A stretch of DNA of 64,000 bases from Flavihumibacter stibioxidans (lineage in GTDB: Bacteria > Bacteroidota > Bacteroidia > Chitinophagales > Chitinophagaceae), in the NCBI RefSeq assembly GCF_014332695.1, contig NZ_MBUA01000028.1, forward strand, positions 220,200 through 284,199, in the 5' to 3' direction. Shown in pieces: positions 38,609 to 46,577 of the stretch. Positions within the stretch are counted from its first letter, which is position 1. Every line of letters starts with the position of its first letter. The notes beneath the pieces are model-generated. The model was not told where the DNA came from. It saw only the letters and a program-made list of their open reading frames with translations, and ran no database searches. The translations under genes and the position numbers were made by a program.

Positions 38609-39895
38609 TCATGCAGTGTGTTTAACGAAAACCCTGTAATCCCAGGCATTCAGCGTATAGTGCCTGTCGTGGAAATGATGTATCTGGCCGCCAAAAGCAT
38701 CCTGGTAGGCGCCGTGAACGATATCGTCAGAAATTGTAAAACCAACTCCATCGTAGGGAGACAGGTTCAGCAAAACGAGCACTTCATTCTCTCCGCACTT
38801 TCTCAAAAAGCCAAAGATATGGTGATCAGCATTGGTCCTGATTCGGAGGGTACTCACAGAGTTGTCTCCGGCCCTGAGCGCCGGATGATTCTTTCGAAGG
38901 GTCAATAGTGCCTTATAGAAATCATGGTACACGCAATGACCATTCCACTCAATGGTATCCTTGTCAAAAAACATGAGCCTTTTTCTGTTTGGAAGTTCCT
39001 GCCCGCTGTAGATCAGCGGTATCCCATTCCAGGTAGCGGAAAATACTGCCAGCGCCTTATGAGCTTCCCCATATTTTTCAAATTCGGTACCATTCCAGCT
39101 GTTTTCATCGTGGTTGCTGGTGAAAAACATCCTCATGGCGCCGGTTGGAAAATCATGGTTGTACCGCCATAACAAATGATCAAGGTGATGGATATCCTGG
39201 TGGTGCTTAACGAATTCAACCGTTTTATGCATCCACTCCCAGGTATAGGTCACATCAAAAGCCTGGTGGTAGTTGGCCTCTTCGCACTCGGCCAGCCAGA
39301 AAAGTTTCTTTTCTTCGTCCAGGGCTGTCCGTGCCTCCATCCAGAAATCAAGTGGCACCAGCATTGCCATATCACATCGGAAGCCATCTATTCCGCATTC
39401 TTTGATCCAGAACCGCATAGCTTCAATCAAATCCTTCCTCATTTCCCTGTTGCTGAAATCAAGATCGATTACATCATCCCAGCCGTGACTGTCATAAAAT
39501 TCACCGAATTCATTTTTTTTGAAATAATCGGGATTGGTTTTTGTCCAGCTATGCCCCCAACCGGTATGATTGGCCACCCAGTCAATGATAACCTTAAAAC
39601 CCAGGAGCTGGGCCTCCGAAACCAGGGATTTAAAATCCTCCAGCGTTCCGTATTCCGGGTTGGTGGAAGTAAAATCTGAGCAGGCATAATAACTACCCAG
39701 TGAACCTTTTCGTTTTTCAGTTGCGATCGGGGTAATCGGCATAAACCATAAAATCTCTATTCCCATATCCCTTAATCGTGGGAGTTCCCTGGCAAATGCG
39801 CGAAATGAACCTTCGGGAGTATATTGACGCAGGTTAACTTCATAGATATTGGTGGAATGGCACCATTCAACTGGTGTAAAACGACGATTGCTCAT
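38609..39895 (-). CDS. GH13 alpha-amylase-family glycoside hydrolase
   Basis: A 428-residue cytoplasmic-type enzyme (no signal) starting MSNRRFTPVEWCHSTNIYEV; an upstream in-frame ATG at 39994 overlaps the divergent ispH and is rejected. The (beta/alpha)8 motifs are in order: DWVANHTG near 135, DGFRCDMAM near 198 (nucleophile Asp), FWLAECEE near 230 (acid/base Glu) and FTSNHDENSW near 285 (transition-state Asp). A small beta-domain follows. Cytoplasmic GH13 enzymes act on maltodextrins, but the exact specificity is unclear. No sus-like genes adjoin it. The gene points toward the Deg terminator. Confidence 0.92.
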   Translation of the reverse strand: MSNRRFTPVEWCHSTNIYEVNLRQYTPEGSFRAFARELPRLRDMGIEILWFMPITPIATEKRKGSLGSYYACSDFTSTNPEYGTLEDFKSLVSEAQLLGFKVIIDWVANHTGWGHSWTKTNPDYFKKNEFGEFYDSHGWDDVIDLDFSNREMRKDLIEAMRFWIKECGIDGFRCDMAMLVPLDFWMEARTALDEEKKLFWLAECEEANYHQAFDVTYTWEWMHKTVEFVKHHQDIHHLDHLLWRYNHDFPTGAMRMFFTSNHDENSWNGTEFEKYGEAHKALAVFSATWNGIPLIYSGQELPNRKRLMFFDKDTIEWNGHCVYHDFYKALLTLRKNHPALRAGDNSVSTLRIRTNADHHIFGFLRKCGENEVLVLLNLSPYDGVGFTISDDIVHGAYQDAFGGQIHHFHDRHYTLNAWDYRVFVKHTA

Positions 39896-39973
39896 TAATC
39901 CGGTTTTGTTTAAGTAATACAGGCAGTTAAAATAAGACAATTTTACCTTGTATGGCTTCATCGGCAAACTAAG

Positions 39974-39981
39974 TACATTTG
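39974..39981 (+). promoter_or_regulatory. -7 promoter box (TACATTTG) placed for a leaderless ispH transcript
   Basis: TACATTTG ends 4 nt before the ATG at 39986 (spacer CAGT), the same arrangement as at namZ. Confidence 0.55.
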
Positions 39982-39985
39982 CAGT

Positions 39986-41221
39986 ATGAAGCAATTTGAA
40001 GTGCCGGTAAAGTACCGCAGCCCATTGATTTCAGCCATCAAGCAGAAAAGGAAACAGGAAGATCGGCTAAAAAAGGATTTTTCCCCTACACATCTTGATT
40101 TGGGCGGGATGCAGATTTTCCTTGCCAGGCATTTCGGTTTTTGTTACGGTGTGGAAAATGCCATTGAAATTGCTTTCAGAACGGTGGCAGAGAATCCCGG
40201 AAAAAGGATTTTTTTATTAAGTGAGATGATCCATAATCCCCAGGTGAATGCGGATCTTCAATCCTACGGTGTAATGTTCCTTCAGGACACTTATGGAAAA
40301 CAATTAATCCCCTTCAGCGAAATTACCAGCGAGGACATTGTTTTAATTCCGGCATTCGGCACAACGCTTGACATAGAAATGATGCTAAATGAAAAAGGTA
40401 TCCGCACGGAGAAATACAATACTACCTGTCCTTTTGTGGAGAAGGTATGGAACCGGAGCGAACAGATTGCCAGGAGAGGATATAGCATTGTGATACATGG
40501 GAAGCCAAAACATGAAGAGACAAGGGCTACTTTTTCCCATGCCGCCGCTAATGCCCCGGCCGTCATTGTAAACGACATGAAGGATGCAGAATTGCTGGCG
40601 GAATTCATTAAAGGGAAGCGCGAAGCCGGGCAGTTTTATGAAGCGTTCAAGGGACGTTATTCTGAAGGATTTGACATCACTACAGATCTGCAGCGGTTTG
40701 GTGTGGTAAACCAGACAACCCAGCTTGCAAGCGACACGCAGGCCATTGCTGAATATCTGAAAATGGAAGTCATGGTTCATTATGGCCTGAGCCCGGAAAA
40801 TGTCGGAGAAAGGTTTGCGGATACGCGCGATACCTTGTGCTATGCAACCAATGATAACCAGACTGCCGTAACGGGCATGCTGGAAGTTACTGCGGATCTG
40901 GGGATAGTGGTGGGTGGATACAATTCCTCCAATACGACTCACCTGGTGGAATTATGTGAATCCAGGTTGCCGACCTATTTCATCAACGATTCAGCAAACA
41001 TAGTTTCGTCAGCCGAAATCAGACATTTTGATTATCACAGCAGGCAGGAACTGATTACCAGGGAGTTTTTACCTTCAGCAGCCCCCCTAAAGATTCTGAT
41101 TACCAGTGGGGCATCCTGTCCGGATGCTGTTGTCGAAGAAGTAATTACCCGGTTGGCTGAGATTACTGGAACATCGGACAATTTATTAGCCCTTACGGCA
41201 CAGTTTCAGGAGCAGGAATAG
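39986..41221 (+). CDS. ispH: 4-hydroxy-3-methylbut-2-enyl diphosphate reductase, long form
   Basis: A 411-residue enzyme of the longer class found in Bacteroidota and cyanobacteria (E. coli form about 316). IspH makes IPP and DMAPP in the last step of the MEP pathway on a [4Fe-4S] cluster. The three cluster cysteines are visible: FGFCYGVENA (Cys53), NTTCPFVEKVW and TSGASCPDAVVEEV near the C-terminus. The substrate-binding HGKPKHEET near 170 and the VVNQTTQLAS segment near 230 are also present. The first 40 basic residues are an extension of the long form. A -7 box lies 4 nt before the ATG. The gene is divergent from the GH13 hydrolase. Confidence 0.96.
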   Translation: MKQFEVPVKYRSPLISAIKQKRKQEDRLKKDFSPTHLDLGGMQIFLARHFGFCYGVENAIEIAFRTVAENPGKRIFLLSEMIHNPQVNADLQSYGVMFLQDTYGKQLIPFSEITSEDIVLIPAFGTTLDIEMMLNEKGIRTEKYNTTCPFVEKVWNRSEQIARRGYSIVIHGKPKHEETRATFSHAAANAPAVIVNDMKDAELLAEFIKGKREAGQFYEAFKGRYSEGFDITTDLQRFGVVNQTTQLASDTQAIAEYLKMEVMVHYGLSPENVGERFADTRDTLCYATNDNQTAVTGMLEVTADLGIVVGGYNSSNTTHLVELCESRLPTYFINDSANIVSSAEIRHFDYHSRQELITREFLPSAAPLKILITSGASCPDAVVEEVITRLAEITGTSDNLLALTAQFQEQE

Positions 41222-41278
41222 GTGTTTTCACCCTTTTTATTGATTGGATAGCTTGTTATATTGCAGGAAATACCTGTC

Positions 41279-41962
41279 ATGGAATTATATCAGAAATTTC
41301 AGGTAGTGCAATTCCTGGTCATCCTGTGTGCCTGTATTATAGGCACCATAAAACTGCGCAAGACACCCTCCCCTGAGCGCAAGTACATTCTTACGTTTTG
41401 TTATATTGATTTGGTAGTGTTGGGGATAGGGATATTTAATTATTTAATTCACGAATATCCAACCTATCTTTTTTTACTTGTTTACATATATACTTGTTGT
41501 GAGGTATTTTTTCTTTCCTATTATATTAGCACAATAATTAATAAAAAAGTACACTTTGCCATCCCTCTACTTCTTTGCATTACAAGCCTAATATTTTCTC
41601 TTGCATTTTTTAAAAGCCCTACAATTCTACCCTTATTAACAACTGAATTATATCTTACATTTTTTGCATTTCTCTATATCCGTTGGCTCTTTACTAAAAG
41701 GAATTTTTTCATCTTACAACAAACAAGGCACTACTGGATTGTCATGGGCATTATTCTTAGCTATACAGCATCTATTCCTTATTGGATTGGAGATGTTCTT
41801 ATCAAATCAAGTGGAATTTGGCAATTACATATTGATGTTACATTGATTTTATTCATCTTTTATGTTATCATGAATACTTTAATGTTTGTCTCATTCATCA
41901 AAGCATTTTTATGCAAGCAACAACAACATACATCCTATTTTGGAGTATTGGAGGTTCATTAA
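41279..41962 (+). CDS. Seven-helix membrane protein, signalling module A
   Basis: A 227-residue protein with seven hydrophobic segments and short loops, no signal peptide and no enzyme motif. The ATG at 41279 is used; the TTG 18 bp upstream has no advantage. Helix 6 reads HYWIVMGIILSYTASIP, and a similar WIV-GI-Y pattern appears in the protein at 44313, so the two are distant paralogues. The kinase gene begins inside it: they overlap by 52 bp, so the proteins are translationally linked and the pair probably forms a sensor. The segment is visibly A+T-rich compared with ispH upstream. No family name is known to me. Confidence 0.75.
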   Translation: MELYQKFQVVQFLVILCACIIGTIKLRKTPSPERKYILTFCYIDLVVLGIGIFNYLIHEYPTYLFLLVYIYTCCEVFFLSYYISTIINKKVHFAIPLLLCITSLIFSLAFFKSPTILPLLTTELYLTFFAFLYIRWLFTKRNFFILQQTRHYWIVMGIILSYTASIPYWIGDVLIKSSGIWQLHIDVTLILFIFYVIMNTLMFVSFIKAFLCKQQQHTSYFGVLEVH

Positions 41963-42756
41963 TCATACTAATAGGTTTCTTATTCTTTATAAATTATATA
42001 TTAAAACTATATAATAAGAAAGAAATTGAATATAATACAACTTTAAAATTAAAAAGTATTGAAAAAGAGAAAGAAATATTAATTAATAGAGTTGAAGCGC
42101 AAGAGGAAACAATTCAGAAAATTTCTAGAGAAATTCACGACAACGTGAACCAATTATTAACTCTATCTAAATTGAATTTAAATAACCTGAAATGCAATAA
42201 AGATGCTGAATTTGACAATAAAATTGAATTATCAAATTCACTAATTTCCTCAGCAATAAAAGAGCTCACAAATATTTCCAGAAGTCTCAGTGCAGAAACA
42301 GTTAATGAGTTCGGTTTGGCAAAATCACTAGAATCTGAGATCAGCAGATTAACACAGATTGAGGACATAAAAATCAACCTTGAGGTAATAGAAAAAGCGG
42401 AAATTTTAAACCCAGAAGTACAACTTGATTTATATAGAATATTTCAAGAAGCAACTAGAAATGCAATTATACATGGCAACCCTAAAAACATAAATGTTTC
42501 ATTACAAATAGATGAGAAAATTATAAAACTTTTAATTATTGACGATGGGATTGGATTTGATTTGGAAATGACGAATTCAAAAAACACCAATAAAAGTCAA
42601 GGACTTTTAAATATGCAGAAAAGAACAAAACTAATTAATGGTTCACTTGAAATTAATACCAATCCAAACAATGGAACAAAAATTACACTCATAATACCAC
42701 AGCAACTAATTCCGATATCAATCAATAATCTTGTTTCTCATACCATACATTATTAA
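41911..42756 (+). CDS. HisKA_3-type sensor histidine kinase, module A
   Basis: A 281-residue kinase with one N-terminal membrane helix (about 8-30), a coiled linker, dimerisation helix with phospho-acceptor H76 (SREIHDNVNQLL), and a full HATPase domain: FQEATRNAIIHGN (N box) near 184, IDDGIGFD (G1) near 210, SQGLLNMQKR (G2) and GTKITLIIP. It has no sensor domain of its own, so the seven-helix protein that it overlaps by 52 bp is the likely input. Its 3' end overlaps the convergent response-regulator gene by 39 bp. Codons are A/T-biased. Confidence 0.88.
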   Translation: MQATTTYILFWSIGGSLIILIGFLFFINYILKLYNKKEIEYNTTLKLKSIEKEKEILINRVEAQEETIQKISREIHDNVNQLLTLSKLNLNNLKCNKDAEFDNKIELSNSLISSAIKELTNISRSLSAETVNEFGLAKSLESEISRLTQIEDIKINLEVIEKAEILNPEVQLDLYRIFQEATRNAIIHGNPKNINVSLQIDEKIIKLLIIDDGIGFDLEMTNSKNTNKSQGLLNMQKRTKLINGSLEINTNPNNGTKITLIIPQQLIPISINNLVSHTIHY

Positions 42757-43377
42757 ACCAGCAATTGTTTTAGCCCCAACCTTTGATTTCATGTTCTGAC
42801 GAATAGTTTCAATTGTCCTTGGACTCAAAAAGACCTCCTTTGATATTTCTTCAGTTGTTTTATCTTCAGCAAGAAGTTTTAATATACGAACCTCCTTTTC
42901 TGAAAATTTTATTGGATTGGGATAGAATTGGCGAACTGCTTTTTTGGATTGCAGTTTGGATAAAACCGCTTTATTAACCAAATCATTGAAATAAAAGTCA
43001 TCATTCATGCAAGTCAGGATAGCCTGGTAGATTTCTTCCGGATCTGTGGTTTTAGTCAAATATGCATTTGCCCCCATTTCCATCATTTTGGAAATCATCT
43101 CCTGATCATCATACATCGTCAATACGATAATCCTTACATCATCATACTCTTTTCGTAGAAGTCCGATAGCATTAACCCCATCCATTTCAGGCATGCGTAT
43201 ATCCATCAGTAATACATCGGGCTTTTTTAATTGCATCTTGTGCATTAAATCACGCCCATCCTCTGCTTCCCATAAAATCTTAAGATATTCCTTCCCCTTC
43301 AGAGCCATTTTAATACCATCCCTAAAAATCTTATGATCATCAGCTATACTAACCTTAATACTTAACTCGGTACTCAT
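42718..43377 (-). CDS. NarL/LuxR-family response regulator, module A
   Basis: A 219-residue regulator: receiver domain with D59 (DVLLMDIRMP), acidic pocket (ADDHKIF), the Thr at IIVLTMYDD and Lys at AYLTKTTDP, then a GerE-type HTH (FSEKEVRILKLLAEDKTTEEIS, LSPRTIETIRQNMKSK) ending RNKIID. Its partner is probably the convergent module A kinase, although the two genes are on opposite strands and overlap by 39 bp; cross-talk with the module B kinase is possible, since both regulators end alike (NKIID / NNLID). Its own promoter must lie in the A+T-rich 43378-43864 region. Confidence 0.92.
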   Translation of the reverse strand: MSTELSIKVSIADDHKIFRDGIKMALKGKEYLKILWEAEDGRDLMHKMQLKKPDVLLMDIRMPEMDGVNAIGLLRKEYDDVRIIVLTMYDDQEMISKMMEMGANAYLTKTTDPEEIYQAILTCMNDDFYFNDLVNKAVLSKLQSKKAVRQFYPNPIKFSEKEVRILKLLAEDKTTEEISKEVFLSPRTIETIRQNMKSKVGAKTIAGLIMYGMRNKIID

Positions 43378-43864
43378 AGGTTTGGGTAGTTTTTATTAGG
43401 ATTGTTTGTTTTGGTTTTGAGTAAACGTCAAAAAGAAGACTAATCGTATTTTCCCGCAATCTTTTCCGTAATTATATATCAATTAACATTCCATAATTCG
43501 AAAAAAAACAAAGTACCAAATAGGAAAACAACTATTTAGCGAACAAAAGAAAGTTATTTTACTAAAATTTATATTTTTTATTTTTTATATATATAAAACA
43601 AAAAACTAAGAACAAAATTTTCAATCATCATTCACTTTACCGTAATCTTCCTATCTTAGATTGGGTTTTTTACTATTTTAGTAGCGTATTTTTACGCTTT
43701 TTAAGATAGTAACATTACGATTTTGAAACTAGTAAATACACTACCAGATTGAATTTGAGCCAATTTAGGACAAAAAACGGAGGATTTGGCCCATTGTCAT
43801 TGGTTTTTTTTTGAGTGTTATTCACAGTCTCAAATCAACCCTTCACAACAAAAAACTTACTACT
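43378..43864. other. 487-bp A+T-rich intergenic region between modules
   Basis: No ORF is convincing here. The stretch is strongly A+T-rich, with homopolymer A and T runs. It must hold the divergent promoters of the module A regulator (minus) and the small protein (plus), but no clean TAnnTTTG box was found. One hairpin stands out at 43683-43702. Confidence 0.7.
43683..43702 (+). terminator. Terminator-like hairpin in the module A/B gap
   Basis: AGCGTA and TACGCT pair across TTTT, followed by TTTT. The stem is only 6 bp, and no gene is known upstream on this strand, so its role is uncertain. Confidence 0.35.
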
Positions 43865-44254
43865 ATGATGCAAAATGAAATTTTGAACACCTCCCTGGCA
43901 GCGGTTGGCGAGGATATTGGCCAAGAGCTGGGTGCCAAAATGGTCAAGGACTTCCAGGATTCATTTCCGACTGAAAATCAATGGCATTTCGTAGGCAGAA
44001 ATATAATTGAGCAGATTTTGAACCAACCTAATTGCTCAGGTATCCGTTTTTATAATGGACTTGACGAAGTTGGACAAAAAACATTGGTATTAGTGGGACT
44101 TGATTGTGAAGGTCAGGTTATTTCAGAATATTCTGCAATTGATACAAATGGCGAATACAATAAAATTCAAGGAATTGTTGCCGATAGAGTAGGTCGCCCA
44201 GGAACAAAAACAACTGAAACGTCCACTACATTTGATTGGTGGTCAGCGATTTAA
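43865..44254 (+). CDS. Small protein of unknown function between the two signalling modules
   Basis: A 129-residue protein from the ATG at 43865 (tandem ATGATG; earlier in-frame codons are TTG in poly-T). No signal peptide or membrane segment. The central part QPNCSGIRFYNGLDEVGQKT, then LVLVGLDCEGQ, resembles a pattern I have seen in unannotated small proteins of this phylum (GIR-Y-GLD, then LVLVGVD-G). Members I recall end in a Cys-Pro motif; this one ends TSTTFDWWSAI without it. The N-terminus is helical (LNTSLAAVGEDIGQELGAKM). It lies just upstream of the module B genes, so it may be a ligand, a regulator or an output of the modules. Function unknown. Confidence 0.75.
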   Translation: MMQNEILNTSLAAVGEDIGQELGAKMVKDFQDSFPTENQWHFVGRNIIEQILNQPNCSGIRFYNGLDEVGQKTLVLVGLDCEGQVISEYSAIDTNGEYNKIQGIVADRVGRPGTKTTETSTTFDWWSAI

Positions 44255-44289
44255 TTTAAAATATCATTCGAATTAGTCTTCGGGATCAT

Positions 44290-44297
44290 TATATTTG
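44290..44297 (+). promoter_or_regulatory. -7 promoter box (TATATTTG) before module B
   Basis: TATATTTG lies 15 nt before a TTG (44313) and 18 nt before a GTG (44316) that start the seven-helix protein. No in-frame ATG exists nearby, so this supports the non-ATG start. Confidence 0.55.
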
Positions 44298-44312
44298 AGG
44301 AAATAATGCCAT

Positions 44313-45023
44313 TTGGTGAATTATTTCCTATACATAACTCACATTACAGGATTTTTACCCTTATTGGTATTTCTATTTAATTTAAAAGAAAATAGGAATA
44401 AGTCAATAAGGGTAATTATTTATTATATAGTTTATTCACTAATTAATGAAGGTATTTTAGCCTTTTTAAGAAGTGAAGTTTATAAAGGAGGCAAAGAAAT
44501 AGAAGCCATAATAGTTGCTTCATTCACAATTCTTGAATATTTCTTTTTCGCTTTTTTTCTTTATTCAAGCCTAAATAATAAAAGAAACAAAAAAGCACTT
44601 CAAATAGGCTCAATAATATTTGGAATTTCTTCTATTCTAAATCTTTATTCTAATTTACATTCATCACCAAAGATTGAGGTATTTGATACTTTAACAGTAT
44701 CAATAAGCGCAATTACATTAATAGTTTTTTGCTTAGTTTTCTTATTTGAAAAAATACAAAAACCAGAGATTGGTTTTATCTATGCAAAAAAGAGCTTCTG
44801 GATTGTAATAGGTATTATGATTTATTTCTCAGGCACTTTTTTCTTATTCCTACAATATTCTGAGTTATCAGAAAAAGAACAAGAAAACTTTTGGATAATC
44901 AACTGGTTTTGTATAATCATAAAAAATATATTTTTTGCGATAGCATTTTACTTGCCAGAAGAAAATTCAAATTCAATTCCTGATAATGCATCCGAATTAT
45001 TTTACTTAAATGACCAAGACTAA
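44313..45023 (+). CDS. Seven-helix membrane protein, signalling module B
   Basis: A 236-residue protein (TTG at 44313 or GTG at 44316; no ATG is available) with seven hydrophobic segments. Helix 6 (SFWIVIGIMIYFSGTFF) matches the module A protein, and a similar NYFLYITHI start and overall size suggest a common ancestor. The C-terminal 20 residues are polar and acidic. The gene is markedly A+T-rich. Its TAA stop is the first triplet of a TAACCC-rich spacer leading into the kinase gene. Input signal and family are unknown. Confidence 0.72.
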   Translation: MVNYFLYITHITGFLPLLVFLFNLKENRNKSIRVIIYYIVYSLINEGILAFLRSEVYKGGKEIEAIIVASFTILEYFFFAFFLYSSLNNKRNKKALQIGSIIFGISSILNLYSNLHSSPKIEVFDTLTVSISAITLIVFCLVFLFEKIQKPEIGFIYAKKSFWIVIGIMIYFSGTFFLFLQYSELSEKEQENFWIINWFCIIIKNIFFAIAFYLPEENSNSIPDNASELFYLNDQD

Positions 45024-45049
45024 CCCATTAACCCTAACCCTAACCCTAA
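45021..45049 (+). repeat. TAACCC microsatellite filling the 7TM-kinase spacer
   Basis: Three contiguous TAACCC units (45029-45046), preceded by one more (45021-45026) and an AT, then TAA and the kinase ATG at 45050. The tract starts at the stop codon of the membrane protein and reaches the start codon of the kinase. It contains no Shine-Dalgarno sequence. Confidence 0.85.
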
Positions 45050-45877
45050 ATGTTTTTTCTACAGGTAAATAACCAACACGCAAACGTTTCAATAGTGCTA
45101 TTTTTTGGCACAATTGGTATGTTGGCGCTGACTATTGGGCTGATTGTCTTTATTATTTTTCATCAACGCAAAGTCATACGCTACCAGATGACCTTGCAGA
45201 AAATGGAATATGAACAACAAAAAATGCTGCTGAATGCATCCATCCGATTGCAGGAAGAAGAAAGACAAAGAATTGCTGCCGACCTGCATGATGATGCCGG
45301 CCCCCTTTTGGCGACAGCCAGGCTTTACCTGAATGAAAACCTGGTAAACCTTGACAAAACCACCCAACTGCAAAGCATTTACAACGCCAAACAAATTATA
45401 GATGACACCATTCAGCTGATCAGGAATATCTCCCATAGCCTGATGCCCCCCACCCTTAAAAACTTTGGCCTGGAATCCGCTGTAAATGACCAATTCCAGA
45501 AAATCAGCAGCTCAGGCTCGATTAACGCCAGTTGCCGTTTCCACGATTATAAGGAAAGACTACAATCTGATAACGAACTGATTGTGTTCCGCATTATTCA
45601 GGAATTGATCAACAATATCCTGAAACACAGTAATGCCAGCTTCATACACCTTACCCAGAACAACAATGGCAACAAGTTTTACATCAGGATGCATCACGAC
45701 GGGAAAGGGATTACACAGGCTGACTTCGAAAGAATGAACAAAAGTTCGGCAGGACTTGGTCTTAAAAATATTCAAAGCAGGTTAAAAGTACTGCAGGGCA
45801 GGATTTTCTTTGAAAAGGATGCATCCCAAACTTATTACAAAGTAACCATTGAACTGAACAGAGAGGAAAATCTGTAG
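45050..45877 (+). CDS. HisKA_3-type sensor histidine kinase, module B
   Basis: A 275-residue kinase with one membrane helix (about 12-37), a coiled linker, phospho-acceptor H80 (AADLHDDAGPLLATARL), and a complete ATPase domain: FRIIQELINNILKHSNAS (N box) near 178, MHHDGKGI (G1) near 213 and GLGLKNIQSRL (G2) near 236. It has no sensor domain and follows the seven-helix protein over a repeat-filled 26-bp spacer. Base composition is back to the window average. It is most likely the partner of the response regulator 40 bp downstream. It differs clearly in sequence from the module A kinase. Confidence 0.92.
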   Translation: MFFLQVNNQHANVSIVLFFGTIGMLALTIGLIVFIIFHQRKVIRYQMTLQKMEYEQQKMLLNASIRLQEEERQRIAADLHDDAGPLLATARLYLNENLVNLDKTTQLQSIYNAKQIIDDTIQLIRNISHSLMPPTLKNFGLESAVNDQFQKISSSGSINASCRFHDYKERLQSDNELIVFRIIQELINNILKHSNASFIHLTQNNNGNKFYIRMHHDGKGITQADFERMNKSSAGLGLKNIQSRLKVLQGRIFFEKDASQTYYKVTIELNREENL

Positions 45878-45917
45878 GGAATCCTTAATTTTAAGTGCTG
45901 TCAATTGCAAGATTCCT

Positions 45918-46568
45918 ATGAGAGTAATCAAAGTCGCTATTGCTGATGATCATAAAATCTTCCGGAAAGGGGTTATCCTTTCTCTCCGGCCCTTCACCAA
46001 TATCAAGTTCGTACAGGAAGCGGAAAATGGAAACGAACTGATAGAAGGCCTTTCAGAATCATCCCCGGACGTGATTCTAATGGACCTTCGAATGCCCCAG
46101 AAAGACGGCATAGAAACGACCAAACATATTGCAAAAAATTACCCTGCCATACATATTGTGGTTCTCACCATGTTCGAAGATGAACGTTTTGTAAGCCATC
46201 TGATGGAGATCGGCGCAAATGGGTATCTTCTTAAAAGTGCAGATCCATCGGAAATAAGAAGGGCCATCATGGAAGTTTCAGAAAAGGGATATTACCTGAA
46301 TAACTTCGTTAACAGGATACTGCTGAAAAAGTCACATTCAAAACAGAAGGTCCTGCCTAACCTGAACAGCGAGGTCACCCTGACAGACCGGGAAAGGGAT
46401 GTAATCAAATACATCTGTATGGAATTCACCGCAACAGAAATTGCCCAAAAAATGGAGGTGAGTCCCAGAACTGTCGAGGCCATCAAAGACAGGCTGATGG
46501 AAAAATTTGGCACCAAGAATACTGCAGGACTGGTGTTTTATGCGGTGAAGAATAACCTTATTGACTAA
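45918..46568 (+). CDS. NarL/LuxR-family response regulator, module B
   Basis: A 216-residue regulator with D56 (DVILMDLRMP), acidic pocket ADDHKIF, Thr in VVLTMFEDE, Lys in YLLKSADP, and a C-terminal GerE HTH (LTDRERDVIKYICMEFTATEIAQKM, SPRTVEAIKDRL). It ends VKNNLID, like the module A regulator. Same strand and 40 bp behind the module B kinase, so they form a normal two-component pair. The linker (SHSKQKVLPNLNSEVT) is short. It converges on scoB with 9 bp between the stops. Confidence 0.94.
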   Translation: MRVIKVAIADDHKIFRKGVILSLRPFTNIKFVQEAENGNELIEGLSESSPDVILMDLRMPQKDGIETTKHIAKNYPAIHIVVLTMFEDERFVSHLMEIGANGYLLKSADPSEIRRAIMEVSEKGYYLNNFVNRILLKKSHSKQKVLPNLNSEVTLTDRERDVIKYICMEFTATEIAQKMEVSPRTVEAIKDRLMEKFGTKNTAGLVFYAVKNNLID

Positions 46569-46577
46569 GTCAGGGGA

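Noticed and set aside
45021-45049. Real telomere or linear replicon end suggested by TAACCC repeats
   Set aside because: The tract is only about 26 bp, lies between two coding genes of one operon and has no hairpin end or break in gene order.
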